Positions 1-5,927 of a stretch of DNA of 6,464 nucleotides are shown one piece after another. Position 1 is the first letter of the stretch, and each line of letters starts with the position of its first letter. The translations under genes were made by a program, and so were the position numbers. The stretch is from positions 1-6,464 of the forward strand of contig CAISDD010000405.1 in the NCBI GenBank assembly GCA_903883985.1. Direction: 5' to 3'. The DNA comes from an uncultured Pseudomonadota bacterium. GTDB lineage: Bacteria; Pseudomonadota; Gammaproteobacteria; Burkholderiales; Thiobacillaceae. The notes beneath the pieces were generated by a model that saw nothing but the letters and a program-made list of their open reading frames with translations, was not told the origin of the DNA and searched no databases.

Positions 1-219
1 GCCCAGGCCGGCATCGGCAAGACGGGCCTGCTCGTGAAGGCACCCAACACTGGCGTGCCGATGCAGTCGCCGTATCTGGCGATCGCCAACAAGCAGGCAC
101 AGATCATGACCAAAGCTGCCACGGAGATGGGCTTCACGCCCGCCTCGCGCTCGCGCGTCACGCTGCCCATGGAAGCGGCGGACGACGATCTCGATCCCTG
201 GGCGGATATCGCCGGGTGA
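1..219 (+). CDS. terS: Phage terminase small subunit, P27 family (3' end, partial)
   Basis: The 5' part lies outside the window; 72 C-terminal residues remain, in a frame open from base 1. The small terminase binds the packaging site on phage DNA and recruits the large subunit. The tail contains the pattern typical of the P27-like family as I recall it: VKAPNTGVPMQSPYLAIANK, then a helix with KAATEMGFTPASRSR and an acidic end (EAADDDLDPWADIAG). In related phages terL follows directly, often with a few bases between. Here the TGA stop at 217-219 abuts the stop of a reverse-strand toxin gene (220-222), forming TGATCA, and terL starts over 800 bases later. The internal GTG at 34 is not a true start because the conserved family pattern runs upstream of it. 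The family call rests on remembered motifs and on the neighbouring large terminase. Confidence 0.85.
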   Translation, partial: AQAGIGKTGLLVKAPNTGVPMQSPYLAIANKQAQIMTKAATEMGFTPASRSRVTLPMEAADDDLDPWADIAG

Positions 220-708
220 TCAGGTGCGAGTGCCGCCCAGAATCAGCATCAGCGTCATCGGATGGGTGGGCGAGGACTGGAATCCGTAATGCTCATAGAA
301 CTGCTGGGCACGCTCGTTGAGTGCATGCACCAGGAGCGCACGGACTCCGGCGTTCTGCGACACAGCCACGGCACGGTTGACCGCGTCCTGGAGCAAGGCG
401 GCCCCGAGTTTGATGCCCTGCGCCCGCGTGTCGACCGCCAACCGGGCCAGCACCATCACCGGTACTGGGTCTGGCATGTTGTGCCGGACCGAGCGCGTGG
501 CGGCCTGATGCGCGACGGCACCGGCGGCCAGGGCGTAGTAGCCATGGACAACGCCCTCCGGGTCGGCGGCCACGAAGGTGCGGCTCGCGCCGCTTGCCTG
601 GTTGGCGAGAGCGCGCCGCTTGAGCCAGTCGTCGAGCACCAGTTCGCCACAGGAGAAGGCGTCGAGTTTGTGGTGCGGCGCCAGCGGCTCCGGGGAACGC
701 AGATTCAT
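220..708 (-). CDS. GNAT acetyltransferase toxin (TacT/AtaT-like) of a type II toxin-antitoxin pair
   Basis: 162 residues, the usual length for this toxin family. Known members acetylate the amino group of the amino acid on charged tRNAs and stop translation, acting in the cytoplasm. Visible motifs are the N-terminal FSCGELVLDDWLKRRA (18-33), NQASGASRTFV (36-46), the beta strand with GYYALAAGAVAH (56-67), PVPVMVLARLAVD (81-93), the acetyl-CoA loop QGIKLGAALL (97-106), LLVHALNERAQQFYEHYGF (125-143; Y138 is the likely counterpart of the conserved catalytic-region tyrosine) and PMTLML (150-155). The loop has Lys at position 100 where the general GNAT pattern Q/R-x-x-G-x-G/A has Gly. The ATG overlaps the antitoxin stop (ATGA, 705-708), so translation is probably coupled; no strong ribosome-binding site precedes it. 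It lies antisense to the phage late genes. Which tRNA it modifies cannot be told from the sequence. Confidence 0.93.
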   Translation of the reverse strand: MNLRSPEPLAPHHKLDAFSCGELVLDDWLKRRALANQASGASRTFVAADPEGVVHGYYALAAGAVAHQAATRSVRHNMPDPVPVMVLARLAVDTRAQGIKLGAALLQDAVNRAVAVSQNAGVRALLVHALNERAQQFYEHYGFQSSPTHPMTLMLILGGTRT

Positions 709-974
709 GCCCCGGCCTGCCAGGGCGCCTTCACGGCCATCAGGCGCTCAAGACCGGGGTTCGGCGCCGGTGGGGCATCCAGCATGGCAGTGAACTGACG
801 GAACTTCGCTTCGTCCAGGCTGAAAAACACCTGATCGAGCAGCACCGCCTGCGCCTTGTCGCAGGCTGCCTCCAGCATGAAGTCGGAGCGGTTCTTGCCG
901 AGCAACTGCGCGGCATGGTCGATCAGATCGCGCTGCTCCGGTAGCGCCCGAAGGTTGATGGCAGCGTCACGCAT
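705..974 (-). CDS. DUF1778 (TacA-like) ribbon-helix-helix antitoxin
   Basis: 89 residues. The N-terminal part (AINLRALPEQRDLIDHAAQL, residues 5-24) fits the beta strand plus helices of a ribbon-helix-helix DNA-binding dimer, followed by GKNRSDFMLEAACDKAQ. The C-terminal part (about 50-86: FFSLDEAKFRQFTAMLDAPPAPNPGLERLMAVKAPW) matches the toxin-wrapping tail of the family, with its hallmark LDAPPxPNPGL. It should neutralise the GNAT toxin and, with it, repress their shared promoter. The ATG at 974 is preferred because GGAG lies 6 bases upstream of it; the in-frame ATG at 986 and the farther start at 1007 have no such site, and 1007 would lie upstream of the predicted transcription start. The gene is first in the operon and overlaps the toxin by 4 bases, the normal order for this family. 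Confidence 0.92.
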   Translation of the reverse strand: MRDAAINLRALPEQRDLIDHAAQLLGKNRSDFMLEAACDKAQAVLLDQVFFSLDEAKFRQFTAMLDAPPAPNPGLERLMAVKAPWQAGA

Positions 975-980
975 GAGCTT

Positions 981-984
981 CTCC
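981..984 (-). promoter_or_regulatory. Ribosome-binding site of the antitoxin gene
   Basis: On the minus strand GGAG stands 6 bases before the ATG at 974-972. This decides the start among three in-frame candidates (974, 986, 1007), because GGAG would lie inside the coding region for the two longer versions. Confidence 0.75.
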
Positions 985-990
985 ATATGA

Positions 991-1008
991 ATACACAACA
1001 GATACACA
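991..1008. promoter_or_regulatory. Candidate operator: two ATACACA direct repeats at the toxin-antitoxin promoter
   Basis: The + strand has ATACACA at 991-997 and again at 1002-1008, start-to-start distance 11 bases, which is one helical turn. The second copy also lies within the inverted repeat GATAcacaTATC (1001-1012). Both copies overlap the predicted transcription start and the downstream edge of the -10 box. Ribbon-helix-helix antitoxins commonly bind short repeats with such phasing and repress their own operon, so this is the best operator candidate; binding itself is inferred. Confidence 0.5.
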
Positions 1009-1009
1009 T

Positions 1010-1038
1010 ATCCTAGTCAGGCGTGTAGCTGATGTCAA
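1010..1038 (-). promoter_or_regulatory. Sigma70-type promoter of the antitoxin-toxin operon
   Basis: Reading the minus strand, a perfect -35 box TTGACA (1038-1033) is followed by a 17-base spacer and a -10 box TAGGAT (1015-1010; four of six consensus bases). Transcription should start near 1003, giving a short leader of about 28 bases before the antitoxin ATG. The region is AT-rich (about 40% GC over 981-1040) inside a very GC-rich surround. The -35 box lies within the open upstream extension of the terL frame on the other strand, so the two genes share this short divergent control region. Confidence 0.75.
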
Positions 1039-1062
1039 TACAACCTTATCTGCACCCTCGAA

Positions 1063-2769
1063 TTGACCCCCTACATCAAGACCGCCAAAGACTACGCCGA
1101 GGCCGTGGCGGCGGGAGAGATTTCCGCCTGCCGTTGGGTGCAGATGGCCTGCCGGCGACAACTGGACGACCTGACACGCTTCAAGGGCAAGGCCAGCCCC
1201 TATCGGTTCAATCCGGTCCTGGCGGACGGCAAAGGAAAAGCCTATCGCCCGGCAGAAAACCTGTGCGCCTTCATCGAACGGCTGCCACACGTAAAGGGGC
1301 CACTGGCCAGCGAGTTGATCAGCCTGGAACCCTGGCAGGTGTTCATCCTGACCACCGTGTTCGGCTGGGTGAAGCCTGACGGCAAGCGGCGCTTCCGCCG
1401 CTCCTACATCGAGGTGCCGCGCGGCAACGCCAAGTCCACGCTGTCCTCGGCGCTGGCGCTGTACATGCTGGCCGCCGATGGTGAGGGAGGTGCTGAGGTG
1501 TATTCGCTGGCCACCACCCGCGATCAGGCACGCATCGTGTTCGGTGACGCCCAAACCATGGCCCGGCGCAGTGCGGGGTTCCGCAGCCGCTTCGCGGTGA
1601 ACGTCGGTGCGCACAACATGCACGTGCTCGCCACCGGCTCGAAATTCGAGGCGCTGTCCGCCGAGGGCTCGACGCTGGATGGTCTCAACATCCACTTCGG
1701 CTGCGTCGATGAACTGCACGCGCACAAAACGCGCACGGTCTACGACGTGGTCGAAACAGGCACCGGCAAGCGCGACAACTCGCTCTTGTGGGTGATCACC
1801 ACTGCCGGCAGCAACCGCGCCGGCATCTGCTACGAGGTGCGCACTTTCGTCACCAAGTTGCTCGACGGCGTGTTCGAGGACGACAGCCAGTTCGGGATCA
1901 TCTACGGACTGGATGATGGAGATGCCTGGGATACCGAGTCGGCGCTCATCAAGGCCAACCCGAACTGGGGCATCTCGGTGCGACCGGAGATTCTGGGCCC
2001 GCTGCAGGCCAAGGCCATGCAGTTGCCCAGCGCCATCAACAACTTCAAGACCAAGCATCTCAACGAGTGGGTCAATGCCGATACGGCATGGATGGACATG
2101 CGCGCCTGGGATGCCTGCGCCGATTCCGGCCTGGACCTCGATACCTTCGAGGGGCAGCCGTGCTGGATCGGCCTGGACCTCGCCAGCAAGACCGACATCG
2201 CAGCACTCATGCTGGTGTTCCAGCATCCGGACATCGCCGATGCCTACGCGGTATTCGGCAAGTACTACCTGCCCGAGGACACGGTCAGCGCCGCCAGCAA
2301 CAGCCAGTACCCGGGCTGGATGCGCACCGGACGTCTGACCGTGACGCCGGGCAACGTGATCGATTTCAGCTGGATCGAGGCCGACCTGATGGACATGGCC
2401 TCGCGGTTCGGCGTCCAGGCCGTGGCCTTCGACCCGTTCCAGGCCACGCAACTGTCGACCCGGATGCTGAGTGAGGGCCTGCCGATGATCGAGGTACGGC
2501 CCACGGTACTGAATTTCTCCGAGCCCATGAAAACCCTGGAGGCCCTGGTGCTGCAGAAGAAACTCGTCCACGACGGCGACCCGGTGCTGGCCTGGATGGT
2601 CAGCAACGTGGTGGCCCACCTGGACGCCAAGGACAACATCTACCCCAGGAAGGAGCGGCCGGAGAACAAGATCGACGGCATCGTCGCGCTGATCATGGCG
2701 CTCGCGCGCGCCTTCCTGCCGGGTGACGCGGTAATCCTCGGTGCCGACTACGAACTGATGCTGCTCTGA
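1063..2769 (+). CDS. terL: Phage terminase large subunit (HK97-like, Terminase_1 type)
   Basis: 568 residues, the normal length. This is the packaging motor: an N-terminal ATPase pumps DNA into the prohead and a C-terminal RNase H-like nuclease cuts the concatemer. The ATPase Walker A-like motif is VPRGNAKST (118-126; the family's usual form is close to RKNGKST), Walker B is FGCVDELH with D216/E217, and the coupling motif is LLWVITTAG (241-249). Nuclease acidic residues are probably D372 (WIGLDLASKTD), D457 (AVAFDPFQ) and D538 (ENKIDGIVALI). The start is uncertain: the frame is open from 1033, the only near-cognate start at a sensible place is TTG 1063, and no ribosome-binding site precedes it; the next ATG (codon 28) would cut into the conserved N-terminus. 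The gene is separated from terS by the reverse-strand toxin-antitoxin island, while portal follows after 3 bases. Confidence 0.95.
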   Translation: MTPYIKTAKDYAEAVAAGEISACRWVQMACRRQLDDLTRFKGKASPYRFNPVLADGKGKAYRPAENLCAFIERLPHVKGPLASELISLEPWQVFILTTVFGWVKPDGKRRFRRSYIEVPRGNAKSTLSSALALYMLAADGEGGAEVYSLATTRDQARIVFGDAQTMARRSAGFRSRFAVNVGAHNMHVLATGSKFEALSAEGSTLDGLNIHFGCVDELHAHKTRTVYDVVETGTGKRDNSLLWVITTAGSNRAGICYEVRTFVTKLLDGVFEDDSQFGIIYGLDDGDAWDTESALIKANPNWGISVRPEILGPLQAKAMQLPSAINNFKTKHLNEWVNADTAWMDMRAWDACADSGLDLDTFEGQPCWIGLDLASKTDIAALMLVFQHPDIADAYAVFGKYYLPEDTVSAASNSQYPGWMRTGRLTVTPGNVIDFSWIEADLMDMASRFGVQAVAFDPFQATQLSTRMLSEGLPMIEVRPTVLNFSEPMKTLEALVLQKKLVHDGDPVLAWMVSNVVAHLDAKDNIYPRKERPENKIDGIVALIMALARAFLPGDAVILGADYELMLL

Positions 2770-2772
2770 CCG

Positions 2773-4257
2773 ATGGGATTCTTCAGCTTCTTCGACCGCT
2801 TCCGCGCCTCGACCGATGATTGCTCCCCCTGGGGCGACTTCTGGTTCGAGCCGGTCACGGTGCGCACCTCGAGCGGCATGCGCGTGTCGGCCGACAACGC
2901 CCTGCGCCTGGCGGCGGTGTATGCCTGCGTGCGCGTGCTATCCGAGACGATGGCCTCGCTGCCCTTTGTGTTGTACCGGCAGCGTGCCGACGGTGGCAAG
3001 GACGTGGTGACCGACCACTGGTTGTACAGGCTGCTGGCCAAACGGCCCAACCGATACCAGAACGCCTTCGAGTGGCGTGAGATGCTGCAGGGGCATCTGG
3101 CTTTGCGCGGCAATGCCTACAACCGGATTCTCGCCAACCCGCGCGGCGAGATCACCGAACTCATTCCCATCCACCCGGACCGCATCCGGATGGAACTGCT
3201 GCCTTCGGGCGACTATCGCTATCGGGTCACCGACCGGCTGGGCAACGAGTCGGTCGTGCCGCGCGGCGAGGTCTGGCATCTGCGGGCGCTGTCCTCCGAC
3301 GGCCTGATGGGCATGAGCCCGATCGAGCTGGCGCGGGAGAGCCTGGGGATGGCCCTGGCCGCCCAGGACTATGGCGCACGCTTCTTCGCCAACGATGCCA
3401 AGCCCACCGGGGGGTGGATCGAGTTTCCGGGCTCGTTCAAGGATTCCGAGGCGAAGAAGGTGTTCCGCGAGTCCTACCAGCAGGCGCAGAGCGGGGCCAA
3501 CCGGGGCAAGGTGCTCGTTCTGGAAAACGGCATGAAATTCCATGAGGTGGGCGTCACCAACAAGGACGCCCAGTTCCTCGAACTACGGCAGTTCCAGATT
3601 ACCGACATTGCCCGGCTGTTCCGGGTGCCGCCGCACATGATCGCTGATCTGTCGCGTGCCACCTTCAGCAACATCGAGCAGCAGAGCCTGGAGTTCGTCA
3701 TGCACACCATGACGCCGTGGGCGGAACGATGGGAGGCCTCGATCGAGTCCGATCTCCTGCTCGACGGCGACGACCTGGAAGTCGAATTCGATTTCGCCAA
3801 CCTGATGCGCGGCGATGCAGCGAGCCGTGCCGCCTATTACCAGAGCGGCATCCAGAACGGCTGGCTGACCCGGAACGAGGCGCGCATCGCCGAGAACCTG
3901 AACCCGCTCGACGGCCTGGACGAGCCCCTGCGACCGTTGAACATGGTCGAGGAAGGCGCGGCCGAGGATCAGGAAGTCGACGCGGAAGCCACCGAACCGC
4001 CCGCGCAGGAGTCGGCAGAGCCGAAGGATGACGAGGCGACGGCCCGCTTTCGGGCCGTGGTCACTTCGCAATCGGCCCGGGTGGCGCGTCGCATCAGCCG
4101 CGCCGGGGCCATCGAAGACAAGGATATCGCCCTCATCGCCGAGGCGTTGGCTCTGCCCATGGCGCATGTGGCCGCCTGGGCTGCTGAGGCGCGCGACCTG
4201 CCGATGAGCGAAGCCGCCATGACCGAATCACTGATTTCTCTTGGGATGACACCATGA
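2773..4257 (+). CDS. Phage portal protein (HK97 family)
   Basis: 494 residues. The portal forms the dodecameric ring at one capsid vertex through which DNA enters and exits. Family patterns in order: LRLAAVYACVRVLSETMASLP (45-64), the LLAKRPNRYQNAFEWREML region (87-105), LRGNAYNRI (111-119), the HPDRIRM strand (134-140), FRVPPHMIADLSRATFSNIEQQSLEFV (283-309), then PWAERWE (315-321) and the LTRNEARIAENLNPLDGLDE wing/clip end (365-384). After about residue 391 comes an acidic, Pro/Glu/Ala-rich linker (392-421) and a helical, partly basic tail (422-494), about 100 residues beyond the core. The ATG lies 3 bases after the terL stop with no clear ribosome-binding site, which suggests coupling to terL translation. 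The end overlaps the protease start by 4 bases. Confidence 0.95.
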   Translation: MGFFSFFDRFRASTDDCSPWGDFWFEPVTVRTSSGMRVSADNALRLAAVYACVRVLSETMASLPFVLYRQRADGGKDVVTDHWLYRLLAKRPNRYQNAFEWREMLQGHLALRGNAYNRILANPRGEITELIPIHPDRIRMELLPSGDYRYRVTDRLGNESVVPRGEVWHLRALSSDGLMGMSPIELARESLGMALAAQDYGARFFANDAKPTGGWIEFPGSFKDSEAKKVFRESYQQAQSGANRGKVLVLENGMKFHEVGVTNKDAQFLELRQFQITDIARLFRVPPHMIADLSRATFSNIEQQSLEFVMHTMTPWAERWEASIESDLLLDGDDLEVEFDFANLMRGDAASRAAYYQSGIQNGWLTRNEARIAENLNPLDGLDEPLRPLNMVEEGAAEDQEVDAEATEPPAQESAEPKDDEATARFRAVVTSQSARVARRISRAGAIEDKDIALIAEALALPMAHVAAWAAEARDLPMSEAAMTESLISLGMTP

Positions 4258-5180
4258 AGCAACCCCTCTTGATCGCCGAATTTCTCTCGACGCCCTGGGC
4301 CCTGATGCCCGAGCGGTTCAACGCCCTGACGGCGGTGCTCGCCCGCTGGTCGCAGGGCGTGCCGGCGAGCGAGGCGGTGATGGACAGGATCGATGCCGAC
4401 CGCACCGCACGCGAGGCACGCCGTCAGGCCGTGAGTTCGGCGGCAGGTGGTGGCATTGCCGTGCTGCCCCTCTATGGGGTGATCACGCAGCGCGGCAACC
4501 TGGTGGACGACGTCTCGGGGCCGGGCAGCGTGAGCACCCAGGTGTTCGCGCAGGCCCTGCGCCAGGCGCTGGCCGACGACACGGTGAGCCAGATCCTCAT
4601 CGACATCGACAGCCCGGGCGGCAGCGTCTATGGCGTGTCGGAACTGGCCGACGAGATCGCCGCCGCGCGCACGCAAAAACCGGTGGTGGCGATCGCCAAT
4701 AGTCTGGCTGCGTCCGCCGCCTACTGGCTGGGTGCGCAGGCCGCTGAACTCTATGTGACGCCGGGTGGCGAGGTCGGCTCGATCGGCGTCTGGCAGGCGC
4801 ATTTCGACTACTCGCAGGCCCTGGCCGCCGAGGGGGTGACGCCCACGCTGATCTCCGCCGGCAAATACAAGGTCGAGGGCAATCCCTATGCTCCGCTCGA
4901 CGAGGAGGCGCAGGGCTTCATGCAGTCCCGGGTGAACGACTACTACGGTGCGTTCACCAAGGCCGTCGCCCGTGGACGGGCTGTCCCCATCGCCCAGGTT
5001 CGTGAAGGCATGGGCCAAGGGCGTGTGCTCGGGTCCGAAGCCGCGCTGGCTGAGAACATGGTCGATGGAGTGGCCACATTTGATGACGTGATCAGGAAGA
5101 TGCGGCGGGATGCGAAGGGCAGCGCGAAGTCACGGGCTTCGCGGCTGTCGCGAGCGAGGAACGCGTTGGCGATTGCGTGA
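4254..5180 (+). CDS. Prohead (capsid maturation) protease, S49/SppA-ClpP fold
   Basis: 308 residues. In HK97-type phages with an S49-type enzyme, this serine protease removes the capsid delta domain and scaffold during head maturation. Visible motifs: a core strand IAVLPLYGVI (68-77), IDIDSPGGSVYG (116-127; the SPGG turn forms the oxyanion region), ANSLAASAAYWLG (148-160) with the likely nucleophile S154, VGSIGVW (174-180), and SAGKYKVEGNPY (201-212) with the likely general base K206. The S154-K206 distance of 52 residues equals the Ser-Lys spacing I recall for Bacillus SppA. GRVLGSEAALAENMVDGVATFDDVI (256-280) closes the fold. The last ~28 residues are basic (RKMRRDAKG...). The ATG overlaps the portal stop (ATGA), typical of an operon. 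Unusually the capsid gene does not follow directly; a reverse-strand gene intervenes. Confidence 0.93.
   Translation: MKQPLLIAEFLSTPWALMPERFNALTAVLARWSQGVPASEAVMDRIDADRTAREARRQAVSSAAGGGIAVLPLYGVITQRGNLVDDVSGPGSVSTQVFAQALRQALADDTVSQILIDIDSPGGSVYGVSELADEIAAARTQKPVVAIANSLAASAAYWLGAQAAELYVTPGGEVGSIGVWQAHFDYSQALAAEGVTPTLISAGKYKVEGNPYAPLDEEAQGFMQSRVNDYYGAFTKAVARGRAVPIAQVREGMGQGRVLGSEAALAENMVDGVATFDDVIRKMRRDAKGSAKSRASRLSRARNALAIA
5123..5143 (+). repeat. Perfect 7-bp inverted repeat in the protease 3' end
   Basis: CGCGAAG (5123-5129) and CTTCGCG (5137-5143) can pair around a 7-base loop. No T-run follows on either strand, so it is not an intrinsic terminator; it may simply reflect Arg/Ser/Ala-rich coding in the basic tail, or slow 3'-end decay of the upstream message. 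Confidence 0.4.
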
Positions 5181-5185
5181 TGAGT

Positions 5186-5662
5186 TTAGTGTTCGGGCAG
5201 GTCCGGTTCGCTGCCGAGATGAGTACTACTTAACACGCTCAGCCGATCTCTAGAACGAGCCACCGCCTCGGAAGAGAAAGCCGATGGGTGCCGAAGGACG
5301 ACAGCTTCAAAGGCTAGTTCCTCAAGCCCCATTTCGACGAGTGCCGTATAGCCCAACGCTTCAGCCTTTCGTTTCACGACTCGTTCTACTGCCTCAATCA
5401 CCCCGTACCGCTCAATCATTGGCCAGGTCCGGGATGCGGGCTGGCGGCGTCCGGCCTTGGCGCTCAGCACTTCTTCATAAGCGTAAACGGCTTCGATGCA
5501 CTCTCGCTCAACCTCAGATGTTGCGCCATAACTTTCAGCCCGAAGCTGAACGGCTTTCTTTCGGGCAGCAAGTGCAAGGTCTGGACGTCCACGCTCGATG
5601 ACGTTTTTTGCGAACACCGCGCATTCTTCAGGAGTTTTTAGCTTCGCGACGAGATCATTCAT
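5186..5662 (-). CDS. Conserved hypothetical protein, reverse-strand cargo (moron) gene
   Basis: 158 residues from the ATG at 5662; a GTG at 5674 would add four residues. Neither has a clear ribosome-binding site; ATG is chosen because MNDLVAKLKTPEECAVFAKN looks like a natural start. No function is recognised. The protein is soluble, with no signal peptide or membrane segment, mostly helical and rich in Glu, Ala and Arg. It has a helical first half (ALAARKKAVQLRAE, ECIEAVYAYEEVLSAKAG), then RRQPASRTWPMIERYGVIEAVERVVKRK, then GYTALVEMGLEELAFEAVVLRHP. I have an impression of similar stand-alone hypothetical proteins with an RASRTW...GYTALVEMG core in proteobacteria, but cannot verify it. GC is about 52% in sampled rows against about 70% for the phage genes, suggesting separate origin. 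Its stop lies 5 bases past the protease stop, tail to tail, and it has its own promoter. Confidence 0.8.
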   Translation of the reverse strand: MNDLVAKLKTPEECAVFAKNVIERGRPDLALAARKKAVQLRAESYGATSEVERECIEAVYAYEEVLSAKAGRRQPASRTWPMIERYGVIEAVERVVKRKAEALGYTALVEMGLEELAFEAVVLRHPSAFSSEAVARSRDRLSVLSSTHLGSEPDLPEH

Positions 5663-5699
5663 GGTCGATGGCACACATGAGTTGGCAATTTTGGTTTTC

Positions 5700-5728
5700 C
5701 TTAGAGGATCAACACAGTGCTATGTCAA
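5700..5728 (-). promoter_or_regulatory. Sigma70-type promoter of the hypothetical cargo gene
   Basis: On the minus strand a perfect TTGACA (5728-5723) is followed by a 17-base spacer and TCTAAG (5705-5700; four of six -10 bases). Transcription should begin near 5693, about 30 bases before the ATG at 5662. The -35 box lies in the octamer ATTGACAT, which also occurs at the toxin-antitoxin promoter. Confidence 0.65.
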
Positions 5729-5745
5729 TCGCACGCCCAGATCTA

Positions 5746-5758
5746 CAGACCGTGTCTG
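5746..5758. repeat. Short inverted repeat upstream of the cargo promoter
   Basis: CAGAC-CGT-GTCTG forms a perfect 5-bp dyad with a 3-base centre, lying 18 bases upstream of the -35 box of the reverse-strand gene. It could be a regulator site, but the arms are short enough to arise by chance. Confidence 0.3.
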
Positions 5759-5840
5759 ACAACTATACGCTGCAGCCACTCAGCATGATCCATGACACAC
5801 ATTACAGCGAAGTTCCGTTGAGCCTCGCCCATCACTAACC

Positions 5841-5854
5841 CGACCCGTCGGTCG
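5841..5854 (+). other. Small hairpin in the capsid gene leader
   Basis: CGACC (5841-5845) pairs with GGTCG (5850-5854) around a 4-base loop. It is the first of three hairpins within 76 bases upstream of the capsid gene and has no T-run, so it is a structural element rather than a terminator if it is real. Confidence 0.35.
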
Positions 5855-5865
5855 ACACCAACCGC

Positions 5866-5889
5866 AACCGCCCCCGAGGCGGTTTTTTT
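5866..5889 (+). terminator. Intrinsic terminator-like hairpin upstream of the capsid gene
   Basis: AACCGCC (5866-5872) pairs with GGCGGTT (5878-5884) around a 5-base loop (CCCGA); the T-run extends over 5883-5889. On the + strand this is a textbook Rho-independent terminator form. The reverse strand lacks a T-run after the stem, so it does not serve the cargo gene, which also runs away from it. Being placed inside the late operon, it should reduce read-through unless antitermination acts. Confidence 0.75.
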
Positions 5890-5901
5890 ACGTCCATTGA
5901 G

Positions 5902-5927
5902 CCCGCCGCGTGCGGGTTTTTGTTTTT
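5902..5927 (+). terminator. Second terminator-like hairpin, directly before the capsid ribosome-binding site
   Basis: CCCGC (5902-5906) pairs with GCGGG (5912-5916) around a 5-base loop, followed by TTTTTGTTTTT (5917-5927). The stem is shorter than that of the upstream element but the T-rich tail is longer. The tail runs into the GGAGA ribosome-binding site, so the hairpin could also protect the 5' end of a processed capsid message or influence translation. Confidence 0.6.

Noticed and set aside
262..798. Forward open frame of 178 codons across the toxin gene
   Set aside because: It is the antisense shadow of the GNAT toxin and the antitoxin end, which have strong family motifs on the reverse strand.
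1032..1379. Forward open frame of 115 codons overlapping the terL start
   Set aside because: Out of frame with the conserved terminase N-terminus, Arg/Gly/Pro-rich and without a recognisable pattern or ribosome-binding site.
967..2619. Very long reverse-strand open frame (550 codons) opposite terL
   Set aside because: It is the shadow of terL in GC-rich DNA: its product is low-complexity His/Gly/Val/Gln-rich with no recognisable domain, while the + strand frame has clear ATPase and nuclease motifs. It would also overlap the antitoxin start.
3969..5018. Reverse-strand open frame of 349 codons opposite the portal end and protease
   Set aside because: The + strand frames carry full portal and S49 protease motifs; the antisense product has no recognisable family pattern and spans the junction of two real genes.
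5764..5769. TATACG as a + strand -10 box for an internal capsid promoter
   Set aside because: The position 17 bases upstream (5741-5746, ATCTAC) does not resemble a -35 box, so no promoter is claimed.
5608..5838. Forward open frame of 76 codons between the cargo gene and the capsid gene
   Set aside because: It overlaps the cargo gene start and promoter, has no ribosome-binding site and no recognisable pattern.
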